64,000 bases of DNA, taken from positions 3,595,501 to 3,659,500 of the forward strand of contig BRXU01000002.1 in assembly GCA_030267565.1 (NCBI GenBank), in the 5' to 3' direction. A model generated the notes under the pieces. That model was not told the DNA's origin. It saw only the letters and a program-made list of their open reading frames with translations, and did not search any database. The position numbers and the translations under genes are program-made. Of the stretch, positions 23,184-34,542 are shown one piece after another (position 1 is the stretch's first letter; each line of letters starts with the position of its first letter). The stretch comes from Pleodorina starrii. Lineage: Eukaryota > Chlorophyta > Chlorophyceae > Chlamydomonadales > Volvocaceae.

Positions 23184-26100
23184 TCAACCCGCGATGGCGC
23201 CATCCGTATTGCCGTACTCCTCCGCCAGCAGGTGGTCGAGGTGTACGACACCGTGACCTCGGCCCGCCCGGTGCACCCGGCTGACCAGCACGGAAGCCTC
23301 CTTGACATCCTTGGACTGTACGACAGTGTGTTTTGTCGGGGAAGGGGGAAGGGGGAGGGGGAGGGGGCATGTCTGAGTTTCACCCCACACATGCACATGT
23401 GTAAAGAGGCCGTAACCCACTCCTCCTGCGACCTGCGTTCCCCGCAGCTGCCACCCGCCCTGCGCCATTCTCTCCTCGCCGCCTTCATAGTCCTTAACAC
23501 CCTTGAAACCCTAAAAGCCAATCCCTAACACTCCCCAAAACCCCAGAGCGCCGCGCGCGCCCACCTGCATTCCCTCGCCCTCTCCCCCCTCCCCCTCCTC
23601 TCCTCCCCACCCTGTTCCGCCACACGTCGACAAGGCCGCTCCTTCCCACTCCCACCACAGCCCTGACCCCGAGCCCACCTGAACCCTTACCCCCCAAAAT
23701 CCCCCATCGGCCCACTCCCTTCGGCAGCGGCTGCGATACCTCTTCTAACCCGCATATCCCCCTCCCCCCCTCCCCCCTCCCCCCTCCCCCCTCCCCCCTC
23801 CCCCCTCCCCCCTCCCCCCTCCCCCCTCCCCCCTCCCCCCTCCCCCCTCCCCCCTCCCCCCTCCCCCCTCCCCCCTCCCCCCTCCCCCCTCCCCCCTCCC
23901 CCCTCCCCCCTCCCCACTCCCCACTCTACACTCTACACTCTACACTCTACACTCTACACTCTACACTCTACACTCTACACTCCCCACTCCCCACTCCCCA
24001 CTCCCCCCTCCCCCCTCCCCCCTCCCCCCTCCCCCCTCCCCCCTCCCCCCTCCCCCCTCCCCCCTCCCCCCTCCCCCCTCCCCCCTCCCCCCTCCCCCCT
24101 CCCCCCTCCCCCCTCCCCCCTCCCCCCTCCCCCCTCCCCCCTCCCCCCTCCCCCCTCCCCCCTCCCCCCTCCCCACTCCCCCCTCCCCACTCTACACTCC
24201 CCACTCTACACTCCCCACTCTACACTCCCCACTCTACACTCCCCACTCTACACTCCCCACTCTACACTCCCCACTCTACACTCCCCACTCTACACTCCCC
24301 ACTCTACACTCCCCACTCTACACTCCCCACTCTACACTCCCCACTCTACACTCCCCACTCTACACTCCCCACTCTACACTCCCCACTCTACACTCCCCAC
24401 TCTACACTCCCCACTCTACACTCCCCACTCTACACTCCCCACTCTACACTCCCCACTCTACACTCCCCACTCTACACTCCCCACTCTACACTCCCCACTC
24501 TACACTCCCCACTCTACACTCCCCACTCTACACTCCCCACTCTACACTCCCCACTCTACACTCCCCACTCTACACTCCCCACTCTACACTCCCCACTCTA
24601 CACTCTACACTCTACACTCTACACTCTACACTCTACACTCTACACTCTACACTCTACACTCTACACTCTACACTCTACACTCTACACTCTACACTCTACA
24701 CTCTACACTCTACACTCTACACTCTACACTCTACACTCTACACTCTACACTCTACACTCTACACTCTACACTCTACACACACAAACACACGGCACACACC
24801 CACCCACCTGCTGGTGCAGCAAGTAGTCCTCCAGGAAGTGGGTGGCGTCCGCATCCCCCACCGCCGCCGCCACGTTGTGCAGCTCCCTCAGTTTGGAGAA
24901 GTTGAGCTTCTCGAGGCTGAGGGCCAACTCGGTGGCGTGAAGCGCATCACCCTTCTCTGGAGGGGGGGAGGGAGGGAGGGAGGGAGGAGGGAGGAAGCAA
25001 AGGGTTTGGAGGCCGGGGGGGCGGGGGGGAAGGAGGCAGAGGGGGCGATTGAGGGCCGGGTTGGGTTGGGAGCCCCCTTTGACAAAGCCCCCCCCCCCCT
25101 TTAACAGCCACCGCATGTTCCAACAGCGAGCAGCCCAACTTGGCTTTGCACGCACAGCCCTTTCCGATTCGTTGCACACCACCTCTTTTGTGCAGAGCGG
25201 GGCGGGTCGGTGGGTCGCTGGGTCCAACCGGTCGGTCGGTCGGTAAGTCGGTCGGTAAGTCGGTCGGGGGCTGCGGGGGGCAGGTACCAACCACCCCCTC
25301 GGGCGCTGCCCCACCCCCACCCTCACCCCCCATCCTCACCCCCAGCCCCACCCCCCACCCTCACCCCACCCGGGTGCCAGTACTCGGTCTCGGGGGGCGA
25401 GATAGGCAGCAACTTCACACGTCCACCGCGCTGGCTCTGGAGGGGGGAGTGGAGGGGCGAGGGGGGAGGGGGCAGGGGGCAGGGGTGGAGAACGAGGGGC
25501 GGGTGCGAGGTCGATTGAAGAGCCCGGCTAGGAGAGTTGTCTGACGCATATGAAATGTGTTGTGTGTGTTGTCGCTACGTAACGTCCTCCCCCTCCCCTC
25601 CCCTGTCCCCTCCCCTCCCACGGTATTTTGTTTTGAGTATCTCCCCCCGTCCCCTCCCCCCATCCCCTCCCCCCATCTCTTCCCCCCACCCCCCACCCCC
25701 CACCCCCCACTCCCCCCCACCCTCACCTGGTAGTTCATGAGCAGCTCCGCGTGGGTCCGCTCCTCGAGTGAGTTGTGGCGGAAGAAGGCGGCGAATCCCG
25801 GCAGCCCCACATCGTCCCGATTGAAGTAGGCTTGCATGGCGGTGTACACGTAGCTGATAGTCAGCTCGATGCTGGGGGGGGGGGGCAGGGAGGAGGGAGG
25901 AGATGAAGGAGGGTTTGAGGAGGGGGGGAGGGGTGTTTGAGGAGGGAGGGGTGTTTGAAGAGAAAATTACCACCCTCTATACCGTACATTCTACTGCAGC
26001 TCCCCCGTTCCTCTGCACCCCTTGTTACCCCAACCTCCTCCTTTCCTTCCGCATACAACCCCTACCCACCCCCACCACCACCCCCACCACCACCCCTACC

Positions 26101-27309
26101 CCTACTTGATCTGCTCGTTGAATGCCGCCTCCAGGTTCCCCGCATAGCTGCTGCGAGCCAGTGAGCGGGTGGCGACACGGCCCGGCTCCGCCGCGGGGTC
26201 CATCAGCTGTTGATCCAGAGCCGCCACCAGCGGAGCCACCTCCTCCCCCATGCCCTGACCCTGGAACACGAGACCCGTCTGGGTGGGCTGCAGAGACTCG
26301 GCGCCGCCGGCGGGGCCCTCCAGGGAGGGAGCCAGACCGCCGGACCGGGCTGCCTGCTCGGCGGCCTGTGTGGGGGGGGAGCGAGGGCAGAGAGGGTGGC
26401 GGGAGGCGGAGGGGTTTGGAGCTTGCAGGGTTTAAGGGCGCGAGCGCGGCTCTTTGTCTTTTGTCCGTGCGCCCGCTGCGTGCAGCAGCAGCAGCAGCGG
26501 GGCCCCCCACGGCAAGGTCCTGTGCCCAAAAATGAACGTCACCACCGCACCAAGAACACATAATGCTGCCTGTACGTGTTCCAGCGTATTCCGCAACCCT
26601 CGCGGAGTGTATTTTTACAATAATACCGCGAGAGGACGCAAAAATAAAAGTCGCAAACACGAACAACATCAACAATAACCAGCACGCAAAAGTGAGGCGC
26701 GCGCGACCAACGCAACCAAAAAGCGCACACAGGGCGGTTCCGAACTGAGATTCTGTTAATAAAGGCAAATAATGTAACAACTATCAAACAAAAAACAAAA
26801 TAAATAAACAGACCAAAACCAGAACACGTGCGATGTGCGCGCACGCGCCCGCTCGCGAAACCCGGTAGTCACCGCGTCACGCAGGCGCTCGGCGTATTGG
26901 CGTACCCGGCGAATGACCGGGTCGGGCGCCGGCACACCGCCCTGCCGCTCGGAGCCGCCGCCGCTGGCGGCACCCTCGCCCTCCTTGAACGGCGGCACCG
27001 CAGCCAGCCGCGCCGGCAGGCCGCCACGGCGGCCGCCGCTGACGCCGAGGCGCGGCCGCTCCCGCCCGAGTCGCTCTCGTGCGCCCAGGGGCGACTGCCT
27101 GCTTGTTTGCAGAGCGGAGCGGAAGGCAGGGAGGCAGATGAAAAGAGGGGTGTTGAGTGCGTTGTGAAAGCAAGGGCGTGCGGCGTTGAGAGGCTCCAAT
27201 CGTCTGACAGCGGTGACGCAATAGGGTTGCGTCTAAGCGCGAGCGTCCGCTATGCAGCCGCCGCGGATTGAGGCACAGAGACTGACCTTAGGGTGGTGCA
27301 CAGCTGCAT
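23184..27309 (-). CDS. Plastid-type ferritin with intact ferroxidase centre
   Basis: Minus-strand exons are 27287-27309, 26906-27098, 26106-26365, 25727-25871, 25370-25436, 24808-24956 and 23184-23315, in phase, giving 322 aa. The last five exons are firm; the first two (a transit-like, Arg-rich leader from the ATG at 27309) are a best guess from phase and splice sites. The four-helix core is clear: NEQINIELTISYVYTAMQAYF, NSLEERTHAELLMNYQ, RGGRVKLLPI, EKGDALHATELALSLEK and GRGHGVVHLDHLL. Ferroxidase ligands match those of human H ferritin: Glu161, Tyr168, Glu195, Glu196, His199, Glu239 and Gln279 (my numbering). The protein should oxidise Fe2+ and store iron as a mineral core in a 24-mer cage in the chloroplast. 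The segment before helix A (TGLVFQGQG) matches the plant extension peptide. Intron 6 (23316-24807) is mostly satellite DNA. Confidence 0.92.
23755..24776. repeat. Heptanucleotide satellite array (about 1.0 kb) in ferritin intron 6
   Basis: Every unit is 7 bp and of three kinds: TCCCCCC, TCTACAC and TCCCCAC. They are arranged in blocks: TCCCCCC (about 23758-23912), mixed units, TCCCCCC again (about 24004-24172), a strict TCCCCAC+TCTACAC 14-mer (about 24187-24598), then pure TCTACAC to 24776. The ferritin transcript reads the other strand, so it carries long GGGGGGA runs. Open frames through the array (Gly/Glu/Arg repeats) are artefacts of the 7-bp period. Confidence 0.97.
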
Positions 27310-27936
27310 GGCGCGCGAGCTCAGGCGACGCAGCAGCAACGTCCGAAGTGGAAGTAAGGTGGGTGAGGGCGACCCGCGGGTCGGTCCGGCCTTTGGTTCA
27401 AGCGTTTCGGTTTGGTCTCAAAAGCTCTTGTTCAGTCTTCTGGTCTTGATCGCAGCGGAAAGCGGTCTCTACAATCAATTGTTAATTTCGTTTCGTAAAA
27501 ATATAACGTATTTTGTTGGCGTTCTTTGGTGTTTAAAGGGGCCTTAGATGGTCGTTTTCCTTGCCGAAGGATGCCACGGCGCATCGGCCGACTGACTAAT
27601 CGCTCGTCACGCGTGCACATGGAAGGTTCGCCACGGCGCCAGGTCGGGTGCGTGTGAGGATCCTTTCGCCAATAATCAAACAAACTAAACAAAACAGCTG
27701 CATTGTGAAGAGGCTAACTGTGGCCCCTGGCAAGGCGGCGCTCTGCACGTGCAGCGAAGGCCACTGCACACACTTCCGATTCGAGTTCCCGCGCGCTCTT
27801 CGTCTCGTTTTTGAGGCGGCAAAAAGCCACCCGCTGACTCAGGCGCTGCTGCATCGCTCCCAGCGTGTGACTCAGCTCCTTTCCCTTTTATTTTCCGCGC
27901 GCTCCTTGTCTTCCTTCCTTGCACTAATCAAGGAAA
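27310..27936. promoter_or_regulatory. Divergent promoter region shared by ferritin and the helical-repeat gene
   Basis: The first ATG of ferritin (27309, minus) and that of the next gene (27937, plus) are 627 bases apart and point away from each other. The core (27440-27560) is AT-richer than its surroundings. I can name no specific operator; an iron-response element would be expected for ferritin but I cannot identify one with confidence. Confidence 0.4.
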
Positions 27937-30866
27937 ATGATAGGGGCCTGGCTCATCATCCCCGCCCTGCGAGCGGTTCAAGCGCCCTTTCAGCGCCGGC
28001 TGCCCGCCGCCGCTGCCGCCGCGATGCCCGGCCGCTGGCCCGCCTGCTGCTCCCGCGCGCTCCTCGCTTCCACCGCCGCATCGCCGACGTCATCGCCGTC
28101 GCCCGCCGCGGCGGCCCCGCTGCCACTGACATGGCCCATGACATCACCACCACCACCACCACCACCCTCGGCGCCTGATCCATCGTCGCGGCTTTCGGCG
28201 CTGCGCGCTCCGCCGCGGCTCTCCACAACCGCACCCGGAGTGCCGACTGCCGCCGCTGCCGCAGCTCCTGCTGCTGCTGCTGGCTCCGAGACCACCGCCT
28301 GGCGGCCCGCGCCCCGACCCAAGCCGGCCATCGCTGGCGGCAGTAGCACAGCGACGCAGCTGCGCCTGTACCTGCAGCTTCAACTACAACCGGCGGTGAT
28401 GTGGTTCTCCTCCAGGTCCGCCGCCGGCGGCGGCGGCGGCGGCGGTGTCGGCGGCGGCGGCGGCGCCGACACTGGTGGCGGCGGTGTCCCGCGGGTCGGC
28501 ACCCAGGAGGCCGTCGCGGGGGTGAGTCGTCCTCCCTCCCTCACACGCACGGCCGGCACCTTCTTCCCGGGAGGTGCCGCCGTTCGTTCCCGATCCGCCG
28601 CTTAGCTCTCCCGGTGCCCTCCCGGTACTTGAGCGACGTCGCCTTCCGCCCCCTTCACTGGCACCAGCTGCCGACTTCTCCACCCGAGCCGCTGCGGTGT
28701 CGGTTTTGTATACACCCCCCCCACACACACACATACACAGCCCCCGAACTCCGCATGCCGCCCCCACAGGAGCGTTTCAGCCCCGACCAGCCCGACAGCC
28801 CGGGTGCCCACGCCGGGCGGTCGGAGGGCGGGCGGTCAGCCCTCCTGGAGCAGTTGGCCCGGGCGGCGCAGGAGCAATCGGGGCCCGAGGGCGTGCTGCG
28901 GGTGCGGCTGTGCGGCGGTGCTGGCCCCGCGGGCCCCGCGGAGGGCTGAGGGACCGGGGGGCCGGGTACCTGTGGACAGTCCGCCTGATATGCCGCATCC
29001 GAAGCCGCAGACTAAAACCCTACAGTGCGGCAATGCTGGCCCCGCGGGCCCCGCGGGGAGGGCTGAGGGACCTGAGGGCCGAGTAACGCAGGTTTACGGG
29101 GACCTGTGATCAATCTGCCTGATAAGCCGCAGCCGAAGCCGCAGGCTAGAGCTAAAGCCCTTAAACCCTAAAACCCTCCCCTCACCCCCTCTCCCCAGGT
29201 GGTGGAGTGCAGCGGTGAGGACTTCGATGAGGTGGCGCTGGTGGCGGCGTTGAGGGCGGTGGCGGACGCCTGCGGTGGGGACGGAGGCGGAGGCGGCGGA
29301 GGGGGTGAGCCGCGGGAGGGCGTCTCATGCTCCGAAGGGCGCTCCGTGGCGATGAAGGCTTGTGACTGCGCTGTCCCAACTGCTGTGTCTGTGGCCGTCC
29401 TCGTGCACTTCCCCAAGCGATCCGTTACGTTTTGATCTGATCCGGAGAGATACGACGCGTTACGTGCAGGAGGCGGCGACCGCGGCGCTGAGGAGGAGGA
29501 AGCGGACGTGCGGCGGCGGGTGGCCCGCCACAACACCTTCCAGTCGCTGCTGAGTGAGTGCACAGTGGACCCGTGGGTCGGTATGTGTGTCTGACGGCGT
29601 GTGGTGACATGCTGCAGGGCCCGAGTCGTGGGCCTGATGCAGTGGGCTGCGGACGTCCGTCGCTTGTTCTTCTTCTTCCGATCGTTGTCGCTGGCTGTTG
29701 CTGGTTATGCGGGGCCGTGTGCCGAGCTGCCGACACGCACATAACAAATAGCAACGACGAAGCCGAACCGAGCGCCTCTTAAAGCTCCGTCCAATCCCTT
29801 TCCTTCAGCCGTCGCGCTTGTTTGCTACAGCCCTCCGTCCCTCCATCCCTCCCTCCCCCTCCCCCTCCCCCTCCCGTCTCTGCGCCTCTTCTCTACTTCC
29901 TCCCTTCCCTCTCTCCTCCATTTGACAGGCATGGTGGTGACCGGTGCGGAGCGACTCAGCCCGGCGCAGGCGGCGGAGGTCGCCCGCAGCCTGGGGCGCC
30001 TCCGGGTGGAGGACGAGGTACGACACGACATCGTGTTTCTCCCGTGCAGTACCTCACCAGTCACCATCACCACCACCACACTTACCCGTACCTCCACACG
30101 GCTCCTCACCGCCACCAAACCTCCGCCCCCGCCTGTCGTGGTTCGTTGGTCAGGGCGTGCTTGACGCGATCGGCCGCAACATAGTTTCGGAGCTGCACCG
30201 CCTGGACGGGGGACAGATCGCGGACCTGGTGGGTTGGGGGGGGGGAGAAGTCGGTGGGAGGCAATAACACGGTACCGCAGCGGAGGGACGTAGGCGACCG
30301 AGAAGCCAGTAGTACTTACCCGCCACCTGACATACCGGTTGGTGAGAGAAGGACAGAAGGTGTGGGTCGGTGGACCGGCCCCGGGCCCGGCGTTTTGGAA
30401 ATTGGAATGCCCCAATAGACACACACACACACACACGCTGAATGTAAGCTAGGTCGTTGATAAACGACGGCTGGTCCTTTGCCCCTGGGCCCTTCCCCGC
30501 CGCTGCCCACCTCCCCGCCCTTAATTTCAGTTGGAGGCGTACAAGGCCACCGGAGCCAGCCCAGGCAGGGTGCTGGCGGATGCGGTGCAGGAGCGTCTCC
30601 GCGGCGGTAGCGGCGGCGGCGGCGACGGGGCCCCGGAAGTGCCGCCGGGCCGCGCCACTGCGGATGGAGTTCCTCTGGGCAGTCCGGAGGGAGGAGGCGG
30701 CTGCGACCGCGGCGGTGGCAGTGCGCCGGCGGCGCTGGATGGCGTCGAGTCGGAGCGGGTACGGCAGGCACTGGAGGAGCTGGGGTACGGCAGCGACAGC
30801 GGCAGCGCGGCGGCGCCGCCGCGGCAGGGCCAGAGCGACAGGTCGCATGGGGCGGACTACGCTTAG
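27937..30866 (+). CDS. Predicted organellar helical-repeat protein (FAST/OPR-like repeats)
   Basis: Exons are 27937-28521, 28770-28901, 29199-29304, 29470-29553, 29929-30017, 30154-30228 and 30531-30866, in phase, giving 468 aa. The first about 195 residues are Ala/Pro/Gly-rich and could include an organelle targeting peptide; the ATG near 28024 (MPGRWPACCSRALLAS) is an alternative start that looks more like a transit peptide. The rest forms repeated helix pairs: DEVALVAALRAVADA, then LSPAQAAEVARSLGRL, VLDAIGRNIVSEL, and LDGGQIADLLEAYKATG. The spacing and the pattern 'xQxAxxxxxLxxL' resemble FAST-type and octotricopeptide-like repeats of algal organelle RNA-binding factors. No RAP domain is visible at the C-terminus, which is Gly-rich. 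Function is an inference; it could simply be an uncharacterised helical protein. Confidence 0.65.
30270..30338 (-). repeat. Dispersed intron-associated element, inverted copy
   Basis: Contains CCGCAGCGGAGGGACGTAGG and, in reverse, the GTAAGTACT and CCGGTATG strings of copy 1. It lies in the last intron (30229-30530) of the helical-repeat gene, antisense to the gene. Confidence 0.5.
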
Positions 30867-31461
30867 GGGCGGGGACGACGGGCGGGAAGAGGCGGATGGA
30901 GGGCTTGGGGGTCGTTGCTGCTTGATCCTTCGTGGAAGCCTGGCGATGCAGGCTTTGAGAGCGGAATGCGTCATTGTTGGGACTCTTGATCAGCAGAGGC
31001 TGGTGAATGGATGCCACACAGGCGCGATGGATTTGGGGGAGGCACCATGTTGGCCTGGCTGGAGGGCTAGGGCGGGCACAAACGCAGAGCAGGACACAGG
31101 AATGCCTAGACGTGGAACTAGAGTTTAACCGCGAATCGCAAGAACACGCACCGAACTGGAGACGGGTTCAGCTATCGGACTGCTCGGAGCATACAGTTGT
31201 AACTTAAGTCAGCAAGGTCAGCAGTTGATCGTTGGTACTGCCGAGCAATTCAATTGTTTTCGTCCCGAGCTTACGCGATAGACACCGTTATTAAAGTGTT
31301 TGCGTTTATTGGTTTGCGTACTTGGTATGCACACGGCGTCGCTTGTTCATTTCTCGCGTCGCAGCTGCGATGTCAATGTTGTAGCCAACACCTCGTCCTG
31401 TTATCGCACGCGCTGGAAATGATGTGATGCTGTAAAAGCACGCACAGGGGAATATCCCCCA
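30867..31461. other. Intergenic region with 3' UTR of helical-repeat gene
   Basis: No gene seen. The TGTAA at 31198 divides it into an upstream 3' UTR and about 260 bases that must contain the promoter of the glycosyltransferase gene. Confidence 0.5.
31198..31202 (+). terminator. Putative TGTAA polyadenylation signal of the helical-repeat gene
   Basis: First TGTAA on the plus strand past the stop at 30866, 332 bases downstream, a usual chlorophyte distance. Confidence 0.55.
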
Positions 31462-33863
31462 ATGCGAAGTTTACTCACCGTAGCAGCGATTGTCCTCTGC
31501 GGCGTGCTTGTCGCGCAACACGCAGCTGCCAAACGCTCTGGCAACCATGTAGCCATGATGGTGCAATCGCACTTCCTCCACCATGGAGTGCGGCTGCCAA
31601 CACCACAGTTCACAACGGCGATGCGGGAGGCGGCAATCGACATCTCCCACCTCACCTGTCGCAAGAGCCTGGTCATCCTTGCCATGGCCAACGAGGAGGC
31701 TCTGAAGCGCACGGTGCCGCTGTTCCTCCAAAGCCTTCGTCGCGTCAAGATATCTGGTGGGAAGCACGCGGGGGAGACCTTTGACGGGCACCTGGTGCTG
31801 GTGGCCTGGTCAAGGCACGCCCTGAAAATGTGCCTCGCGCTGCGGAGCAACTACAGCCATCAGTGCGTGCGCGACGCCGAGCATGGTGGCGGCAAAAAGC
31901 CGTTCGGATTTCACAGCGATGGCTTCAACGCGCTCGGGTAAGGGCCAGGGGGGCTCGACGCCCACAGCTGGTCGACCGCGGGTTCCCGCGGAAGGAAGGA
32001 GGGGAAAGGCATCGCCTGCTGGGTCGTCCGCTCACCTGCGGGCGCGGGCAGCGGGATGAACATGGGGTGTGCGGGCGGGTTGGGTTGCGAGGCCAGGCCA
32101 TCTGGGTCGGCGGTCCCATGGGTCGGTCGCCCTTGTGCGCCGGTCGCCCAGACCGTTGGCAGCCGCTGCCGGTCGAGCGCGTTTCGGTGTCAGGGCAACG
32201 TTGGCAGCGACAGCCCCGCTAATAATTGCAAATGATTGGAAACTCACGAAGGTCGCACTTTTTATCTCTATTCAGACCGTCTGGGGTTCAGGGATGGCTT
32301 CGCTCCGCTGAACCAAAGCGTCAGTGGCGGGAATTTGTTACGATGATCCTACATCTCTTTCCGAGGTTTACTTTCGCTGTATTAAGAGGGCCATCACAAA
32401 AACTCAACGGACGTTGTGCGCTCTCCGTTCGACTCGTGCACCCGCGCCCGGCACGCGCCAGGCGTGTGCCGCTTGCGCGTAGAAACCTCCCACGTCACGA
32501 CCAATCACCAATATACAACCACCAAAGCACCATGTTGCTCACCTCTCAGTACAACTCTACTTCGGAGACCGCTGCGCCGAAGCGCCTTGTAGGGGAAGGG
32601 GCGCACATCGCACAATCCGATTTCAACCAAATGCACCAACCGTCAACGGTCAACCAAACGCGCGGAGCCGCGAGTACATTTTTTTGTTTGATTTAAAGCA
32701 CGGGATGCACATCGGAGCGTGTTTTGGGGGCGCTGCGGGGGGCTATGTCCCATCTGCCTCCGGCACACCTGGACCGACCCAACGCTCCCTATGTCGCCAC
32801 CACTGCCGCCGCCCCAACGCTCCCTATGTCGCAGCTTCGCCAAGGTCAAGTACATCCTCAACGGCCTCTCTGCCGGCCACGACATCATGTTTCTTGACGC
32901 CGACATCGTACTCATGCGCGATCCGGTGCCGTACTTCTACGACCATTCGACGCCCGGCGGCACCGGCGGCGGCGACGTGTATTCCATGAGCGAAAAGTGC
33001 CTGCTGTTCGACCGCACCGAGAGCTTCGCAGAGTACGATTATGTACGGCACCAGAAGCCCATTCCGCCGCTCAACATAGGGGTGCTGTACTTCAAGGCCA
33101 CGGCGGTCGTGACGCGCTGCGTGTACGGCTGGATCTGGGACATGTACGGCCAGGTCGCGTTCCGGCCGCATATCTGGGACCAGGTGCGTGGTGGACAGGC
33201 AGCCGCGACCCAAACACCCCTTCGAGGGTCGGCAGCCCACCCACTGTGACAACAACCACCACACCACCCATGTCCCCAGCCTACCTGCTGACACCGTCTC
33301 GCCCATACACACCTCCCTGCGACCGTTTTTCAACCCGCCTTGGCCCCCTTTTCCCTTCCCCCGCCCCCCACCCACCGCGACGGCCGCCCCCGTCCCGTCC
33401 CGCCCCGTCCCGCCCCGGCCTGTCGCCTGTGCAGGACATTTTCGGTGTGCTGATGCCCAAGTGCGCTTACCGGCTGGGCATCCGCCTGCAGGCGCTCGAC
33501 CCGCGACTCTTCCAGTCGGCCTGCTACCCGCGCTGCGGCTGCGCCTTCGACGACGCCAACGTCACCGCCGCCACGCACTGCGACGCGCTGGGCGGCGTGC
33601 CGCCGCTGCCGCCCGCGCCCGTGTCACCCGGCGAGGGCGGCCGCCCCAACGCGCACCTGTGCGACCCGGCGCTGTGGGACTCGTGGCTGCTGCGGCACTT
33701 TGCCTGCTCGGGCCAGACGGTGGTGAAGGAGCAATACATGGCCGCCTTCACGGAGGGGCTGCTGCTGGGGCGCCCAGCGGACATCACCAAGGCCTGGCCG
33801 CCGAACCCCCCGCGGCCGCCGCGGCCGCGGCGGCCGCCGGCGTCGCCAGGTGCCGGCGGGTGA
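31462..33863 (+). CDS. Nucleotide-diphospho-sugar transferase (GT77-like glycosyltransferase)
   Basis: Exons are 31462-31937, 32835-33183 and 33435-33863, in phase, giving 417 aa. An N-terminal hydrophobic stretch (LLTVAAIVLCGVLVAQHAAA) is a signal peptide or anchor, placing the enzyme in the ER/Golgi lumen. The motif order HSDGFNALG (end of exon 1), FAKVKYILNGL, then MFLDADIVLMRDP is that of the Nucleotid_trans family (PF03407): the Asp180-Ala-Asp182 triplet binds the metal and sugar nucleotide. LNIGVLYFKA and a Cys-rich stretch (CYPRCGCAF) follow. GT77 members in plants and algae transfer arabinose or galactose to hydroxyproline-rich glycoproteins and wall polymers, a likely role in this cell-wall type, but donor and acceptor cannot be read from the sequence. 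The C-terminal 20 residues are Pro/Arg repeats. Confidence 0.85.
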
Positions 33864-34542
33864 GTTACTTACCATGTGGGGTAAGCCTGGCAGCGGCGGC
33901 TGACGCGGTCGGCAGCGGGGGCTGCGGATGGTGGTCAGTGACGAAGGGGGGAAAGGGCGGAAGAGGGAGAGGACGCGCCAGCGCGCGTGCGTGAGGAGGA
34001 AGGCCAGTCAGGTTTCCAGTGATTGGAGGCCAAGTGCTGAATGCATGAGTTTTTGTCGGTCGCTTTTTAGGACGGTGTGAGTTCTTGGGTTACGGCAGCC
34101 AGGTTTTTGCCGTGCGGGAAGGGTTTTGGGGGACCAGCTGCTCGCGACCAGCTGAACGCTGCGCCATCTTACGGAGCGGACGTTCTTGTCCAGGACTCGT
34201 GCGTCCCCGACATGCTTGAACTAGTCGATGACACACGAGGATAGAGGGGTGACCCCACCTGCGCGGCCGTCCATCGTCGCGGAAATTTTTGTCGCGCTTT
34301 TCTTCTTGAACATTGCTAATCATGAGACAGTCCAATCCTATTTTACATCCAAGCTAAGCGTGAGCGGGGTGGTACATGTGATTTCGGAGCATTTGATTTT
34401 GGAGCATCATGCCGTCCTTGTAGATAGTCTTCATAGCACTTTTGCAGATGTTGCAGGTTGCACAGTGATTCTGTTTCTTGCACATTAATGGTGCCAGATG
34501 CTTTCTCCTTGTGGCTTCGATTAGGGGAGGGCTTCCTTACTC
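33864..34542. other. Intergenic region
   Basis: No gene seen. Must hold the 3' UTR of the glycosyltransferase and the promoter of the L-2-hydroxyglutarate dehydrogenase gene. No TGTAA was found close to the stop. Confidence 0.4.

Noticed and set aside
23687..24204. Gly/Glu/Arg-repeat open frames on the minus strand
   Set aside because: Products of the 7-bp satellite, inside a ferritin intron.
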